Source: Eubacterium sp.
Lineage (GTDB): Bacteria > Bacillota > Clostridia > Lachnospirales > Lachnospiraceae
Assembly: GCA_024684035.1 (NCBI GenBank)
Contig: JAIKXQ010000031.1
Location: 1-64,000 of the forward strand
Direction: 5' to 3'
Length of the DNA: 64,000 bases
The position numbers and the translations under genes were made by a program. The notes under the pieces are model-generated. The model made no database searches and had not been told where the DNA came from. It saw only the letters and a list, made by a program, of their open reading frames with translations. Below, piece by piece: positions 61,430 to 64,000 of this stretch. Positions within the stretch are counted from its first letter, which is position 1. Each line of letters opens with the position of its first letter.

Positions 61430-62968
61430 ATGGCAGAAATTAAGGTATATAGAGGACACATCCGAAACTGGGAGGCTCTCGCAGAGGAGCTGGGAATTAA
61501 CAAGGGACTGTCCAGAGAGAAACGTGAAGAAGAAATTATTCTGAAGGCTTATGAGAAGTGGGGAGGCAAAATGGCCGACCACATGCACGGCATGTTTGCT
61601 TTCGCGATCTGGGATGAAAAGGAGCAGAAACTCTTCGCTCTTCGTGATCAGTTCGGAACCAAGCCTTTCTACTATTATCAGACGGCGGACGGCAGACTTC
61701 TCTACGGCACCTACATCCGTGAAATCATGGAGCAGGAAGGCTTCGTGAAAGAACTCAACGAGTCGATGCTGCAGCTTTATCTGAGTCTCACCTATGTGGC
61801 CGGCGAGGAGACCTTCTTCAAAGGCGTGAAGAAGCTGATGCCCGGACATTATCTTGAGTTTGCCGGCGGCGAGCTGAAGATCACCCGATACTGGAGACCG
61901 GAATTCCATCCCGACGAGAACGAGTCGCTGGAGGAGTTTGCGGATGAAATCCATAACACCATGCTTCAGATGATGCGTGAGGTAAAAACAGCGGACGAGA
62001 CGGCAGAGTCTTTCCTTTCCGGAGGAGTAGATTCCTCTTATGTCTTTGCTCTCTCCGACGCGGAGATGGCAGACACCTGCGGATACGACGAGCCGAAGTT
62101 TGACGAGTCCCCTCTGGCTGCCGAGACAGCCGAGAAGCTGGGAAGAAAAATCTCCAGACTGAGAGTTACACCGGAGGACTATTTCGGTGTTGTACACGAG
62201 ACCATGAGGGATATGGAGCAGCCCCTTGGCGACGCCTCCGCCATTGTTTTTACCCTGGGCTGCAAGGCCACGGCGAAGCACACAAAGCTTTGCTATTCCG
62301 GCGAGGGCTCGGATGAGATGTTCGGCGGCTACAATATGTACCGCAACGCGGAGCGCTACGGCGAGAATCTTCCGGACTTCTACGTGGGCAATACGAATAT
62401 CATGAAAGAGGATATGAAGCAGAAGATCCTGAAGAATTACGATCCTGCCAATCTGCCCATCAACCTTGTGAAGGATATTTACAAGGAGACGGAGCAGAAC
62501 GATCCGCTCACCAGAATGCAGGATGTGGATATCCGCATCTGGCTGGAGGGGGATATCTATCTCAATGTGGACAAGATGAGCTCTGCCAACGGATTGGAGA
62601 TCCGTATGCCCATCACGGATACCAGAATGTTTGACATCGCCTCCCGTATGCCGGCGAAGTATAAAGTGAACGAGGAGCAGAACAAGGTTGCCTTCCGTAC
62701 AGCGGCAGCGAAGGTACTTCCGGAGGAAGTGGCTTTCCGCAAGAAACTGGGCTTCATCGTGCCCATCCGTTTCTGGCTGGCAGATTCCAGATACAATCAG
62801 GATGTTGTGCGCCTCTTCCACAGCGACATCGCGGAGAAGTTCTTCAACGTTGACGCCATCGACGCCATCTATCAGGAGTATGTGGGCGGAAATTCGGATC
62901 TCTGGAGACAGATCTGGACAATTTACACCTTCCTGGTTTGGTACGAGATCTATTTCTGCCAGGCGTAA
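61430..62968 (+). CDS. Asparagine synthase homologue lacking the N-terminal glutaminase nucleophile
   Basis: A 512-residue protein that aligns with AsnB (as at 29101-31017) from about its residue 70 on. It begins 'AEIKVYRGHIRNWEALAEEL', which corresponds to AsnB 'FNGEIYNYKELKEEL'. The Met-Cys-Gly-Ile start with nucleophile Cys2 and the following 65 residues are missing, and no upstream frame contains them. The rest of the glutaminase fold ('GMFAFAIWDEKEQKLFALRD') and the synthetase are intact: PP-loop 'SGGVDSSY' near residue 198, 'SGEGSDEMFGGY'. It may use free ammonia or another amine, or get ammonia from a partner. A promoter and a proper start suggest a real gene, not decay. Confidence 0.9.
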   Translation: MAEIKVYRGHIRNWEALAEELGINKGLSREKREEEIILKAYEKWGGKMADHMHGMFAFAIWDEKEQKLFALRDQFGTKPFYYYQTADGRLLYGTYIREIMEQEGFVKELNESMLQLYLSLTYVAGEETFFKGVKKLMPGHYLEFAGGELKITRYWRPEFHPDENESLEEFADEIHNTMLQMMREVKTADETAESFLSGGVDSSYVFALSDAEMADTCGYDEPKFDESPLAAETAEKLGRKISRLRVTPEDYFGVVHETMRDMEQPLGDASAIVFTLGCKATAKHTKLCYSGEGSDEMFGGYNMYRNAERYGENLPDFYVGNTNIMKEDMKQKILKNYDPANLPINLVKDIYKETEQNDPLTRMQDVDIRIWLEGDIYLNVDKMSSANGLEIRMPITDTRMFDIASRMPAKYKVNEEQNKVAFRTAAAKVLPEEVAFRKKLGFIVPIRFWLADSRYNQDVVRLFHSDIAEKFFNVDAIDAIYQEYVGGNSDLWRQIWTIYTFLVWYEIYFCQA

Positions 62969-63058
62969 AAAACGGTGTGTGCCTGCGGGGGAAGAAAAAC
63001 GCGGGCAGGAGATGGTTGAAATACATGAGAGTCAAGAAAGACCATGGAGGTGAATTTC

Positions 63059-63574
63059 GTGGTAAAAGAATCAAGAATCAAACCGGTATCCAGATTCAAT
63101 GAGATCATGGATATGCTCAAGGGCTACAGCACGTCGATCTACACCAATGAGGATGACGGCTATGATTATCTGGATGACGGTTATTTCTGCATAGCTGTTT
63201 TGAATCCGGCAGGGGAGGACGACCTGTATATCGATATCGAAGACGGGTTCACGCTGACCTACGGGGACTGGGACGCGCACTACGAGCCCTACCCGCGACA
63301 GTACCAGCATATGTGCGAAGATATCCGCAAATTCCTGCAGGGCGACAGTTACCTTGCAGTGGTGAACTGCGGAAAAGACTGGATCTGTTCCCTCTCCATC
63401 GACGAGCCGAAGATCAACAAAGCGGCGCTGAAGGACCGGATCAAAGACTTCCTTCACAGCGCGGACTGCGACGTTTTTATCGGACAGATGAACAAGGCCG
63501 GATGCGAGATCAACTGCAACTTCTGGGACGTAAAAAAGAGTAAGACCTTCCGCCTGCGACCGGGGGAATTCTGA
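63059..63574 (+). CDS. Hypothetical protein, Asp/Tyr-rich
   Basis: A 171-residue cytoplasmic protein. GGAGGTG lies five bases before a GTG at 63059, which I prefer to the ATG at 63044 that overlaps that site. 'FNEIMDMLKGYSTSIYTNED' and 'YIDIEDGFTLTYGDWDAHYE' are followed by a helical 'YQHMCEDIRKFLQGDSYLAV'. The pattern resembles small Clostridial proteins of unknown role; I recognise no named domain. It lies about 90 bases after the asparagine-synthase-like gene without an obvious terminator between, so the two may be co-transcribed. Confidence 0.75.
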   Translation: MVKESRIKPVSRFNEIMDMLKGYSTSIYTNEDDGYDYLDDGYFCIAVLNPAGEDDLYIDIEDGFTLTYGDWDAHYEPYPRQYQHMCEDIRKFLQGDSYLAVVNCGKDWICSLSIDEPKINKAALKDRIKDFLHSADCDVFIGQMNKAGCEINCNFWDVKKSKTFRLRPGEF

Positions 63575-63581
63575 GACGGCT

Positions 63582-63606
63582 ATACCGGCAGCTTCGGTAT
63601 TTTTTG
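63582..63606 (+). terminator. Short intrinsic terminator after the hypothetical gene
   Basis: Stem ATACCG / CGGTAT with a 7-base loop and TTTTT. Confidence 0.7.
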
Positions 63607-63732
63607 TCTCATTAGGAAATTGCTCCGCATTCCCTATGAGACAAAACGCTCCGCTTGTATGACGGGCTCGCAGATAAGCAGCTCCTTTGGATGGACGTTT
63701 GGGAGATGAAACACGCCTGCGGACCTTGTCCG
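63606..63732. repeat. Dispersed intergenic repeat (copy H)
   Basis: GTCTCATTAGGAAATTGCTC and CGCATTCCCTATGAGAC form the head hairpin, followed by AAAACGCTCCGCTTGTATGA, GGGCTCGCAGATAAGCAGC and tail CTGCGGACCTTGTCC. The block order matches copy C, with a different middle. Confidence 0.8.
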
Positions 63733-63770
63733 TGACTGTTGCGACTGGAAATGAGAGGATGGATGGATCG

Positions 63771-64000
63771 ATGATTTATGAATACCCGGACTGGGTGGAA
63801 GAATTTGTCTGCATCGCGGACGAGTGTGAGGATACCTGCTGTGCCGGCTGGGAAGTGGATATCGACGAGGGTACGCTGGAATTGTACCGCAGCGCGGAAG
63901 GAGCATTCGGTGAAAGACTCCGGGGCGAAATCCGTGAGGAGAACGGGACGGGAGACGGCGGCTGCTTTTTTCCGCTGACCCAAGAAGGCAGATGTCCCTT
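63771..64000 (+). CDS. fliB: Flagellin lysine-N-methylase FliB-like, 5' part (runs off the window)
   Basis: The frame is open from the ATG at 63771 to the end of the window, giving 76 residues. An in-frame ATG at 63759 is possible, with GAGAGG touching it. 'FVCIADECEDTCCAGWEVDI' (C-x4-C-x3-CC) followed by 'GRCPF' at the very end is the cysteine pattern of FliB-type radical-SAM-like flagellin lysine methylases, which probably holds an iron-sulfur cluster. The family methylates surface lysines of flagellin. Together with the SigD-driven chemotaxis receptor it indicates a flagellated organism. The rest of the gene is outside the window. Confidence 0.8.
   Translation, partial: MIYEYPDWVEEFVCIADECEDTCCAGWEVDIDEGTLELYRSAEGAFGERLRGEIREENGTGDGGCFFPLTQEGRCP

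Noticed and set aside
1-64000. tRNA, rRNA, CRISPR and prophage genes
   Set aside because: I looked for T-arm GGTTCGAATC patterns, rRNA landmarks, regular direct repeats and phage structural genes, and saw none that I could support.

Overview
The window looks like chromosome of an anaerobic, motile, gut- or rumen-type member of the Clostridia, most likely Lachnospiraceae. The reasons are the family content (DUF1836, DUF1667 with GlpO-like oxidoreductases, DegV, NYN-LOTUS protein, LytS-free LTA-synthase-like sulfatase, cysteine glutathione peroxidase beside thioredoxin reductase), strong AGGAGG ribosome binding sites, a SigD-type promoter on a chemotaxis receptor, the start of a FliB-type flagellin lysine methylase, and large secreted plant-polysaccharide enzymes. 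I do not assign a species.

Layout. 1-2.2 kb: an AT-rich stretch with a partial DUF4474-like gene and two tandem DUF5104-like lipoproteins that share an almost identical 290-bp core. 2.3-10.7 kb: housekeeping genes (FMN riboswitch and ribU, NUDIX hydrolase, trkA-trkH, hisC, NYN-LOTUS protein, dapF), then a convergent rhodanese/TtcA-like fusion. 12.2-24.3 kb: a type VII (Ess/WXG100) secretion locus. It holds a lipoprotein, a lipase-like putative effector, EssC, five WXG100-type proteins, a membrane Ser/Thr kinase, a large secreted acidic Ig-like protein and an EsaB/YukD ubiquitin-like protein. 24.5-36.9 kb: chemotaxis receptor, trxB-gpx, asnB, a LuxR-type regulator, a three-gene glycerol-3-phosphate-oxidase-like operon and truA. 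37-42.6 kb: an ECF S component and the str operon (rpsL-rpsG-fusA-tuf). 42.7-51.6 kb: a GGDEF protein, a GH5 endoglucanase and a 1425-residue pectin enzyme that fuses PL11 lyase, two ricin-type lectin modules, a CBM35-like module and a CE12-like esterase. 51.6-64 kb: Rpn-like nuclease, truncated YbjN-like gene, degV, DUF1836, histidine phosphatase, Ca2+-type P-ATPase, a membrane protein with an Asn/Gly/Tyr repeat tail, an LTA-synthase-like enzyme, an asparagine-synthase homologue without its glutaminase nucleophile, and the start of fliB.

The most interesting system is the type VII locus. I recognise no EssB, EssA or EsaA, but the kinase has EssB topology (kinase fold, one membrane helix, external helical domain) and keeps all catalytic motifs that EssB pseudokinases lack. 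A lipoprotein and a lipase with a C-terminal helical domain sit together at the head of the operon, the layout known for the S. aureus TslA lipase toxin and its lipoprotein immunity proteins. A second system-level signal is a dispersed intergenic repeat of up to about 200 bp, found at least eight times. Its head hairpin shows compensatory base changes between copies, and it tends to lie immediately upstream of promoters.

Operons are short and mostly bounded by clear intrinsic terminators. Several good SigA-type promoters with 16-17-bp spacers can be read directly, for example before rpsL, tuf, trxB, asnB, the asnB-like gene and truA.
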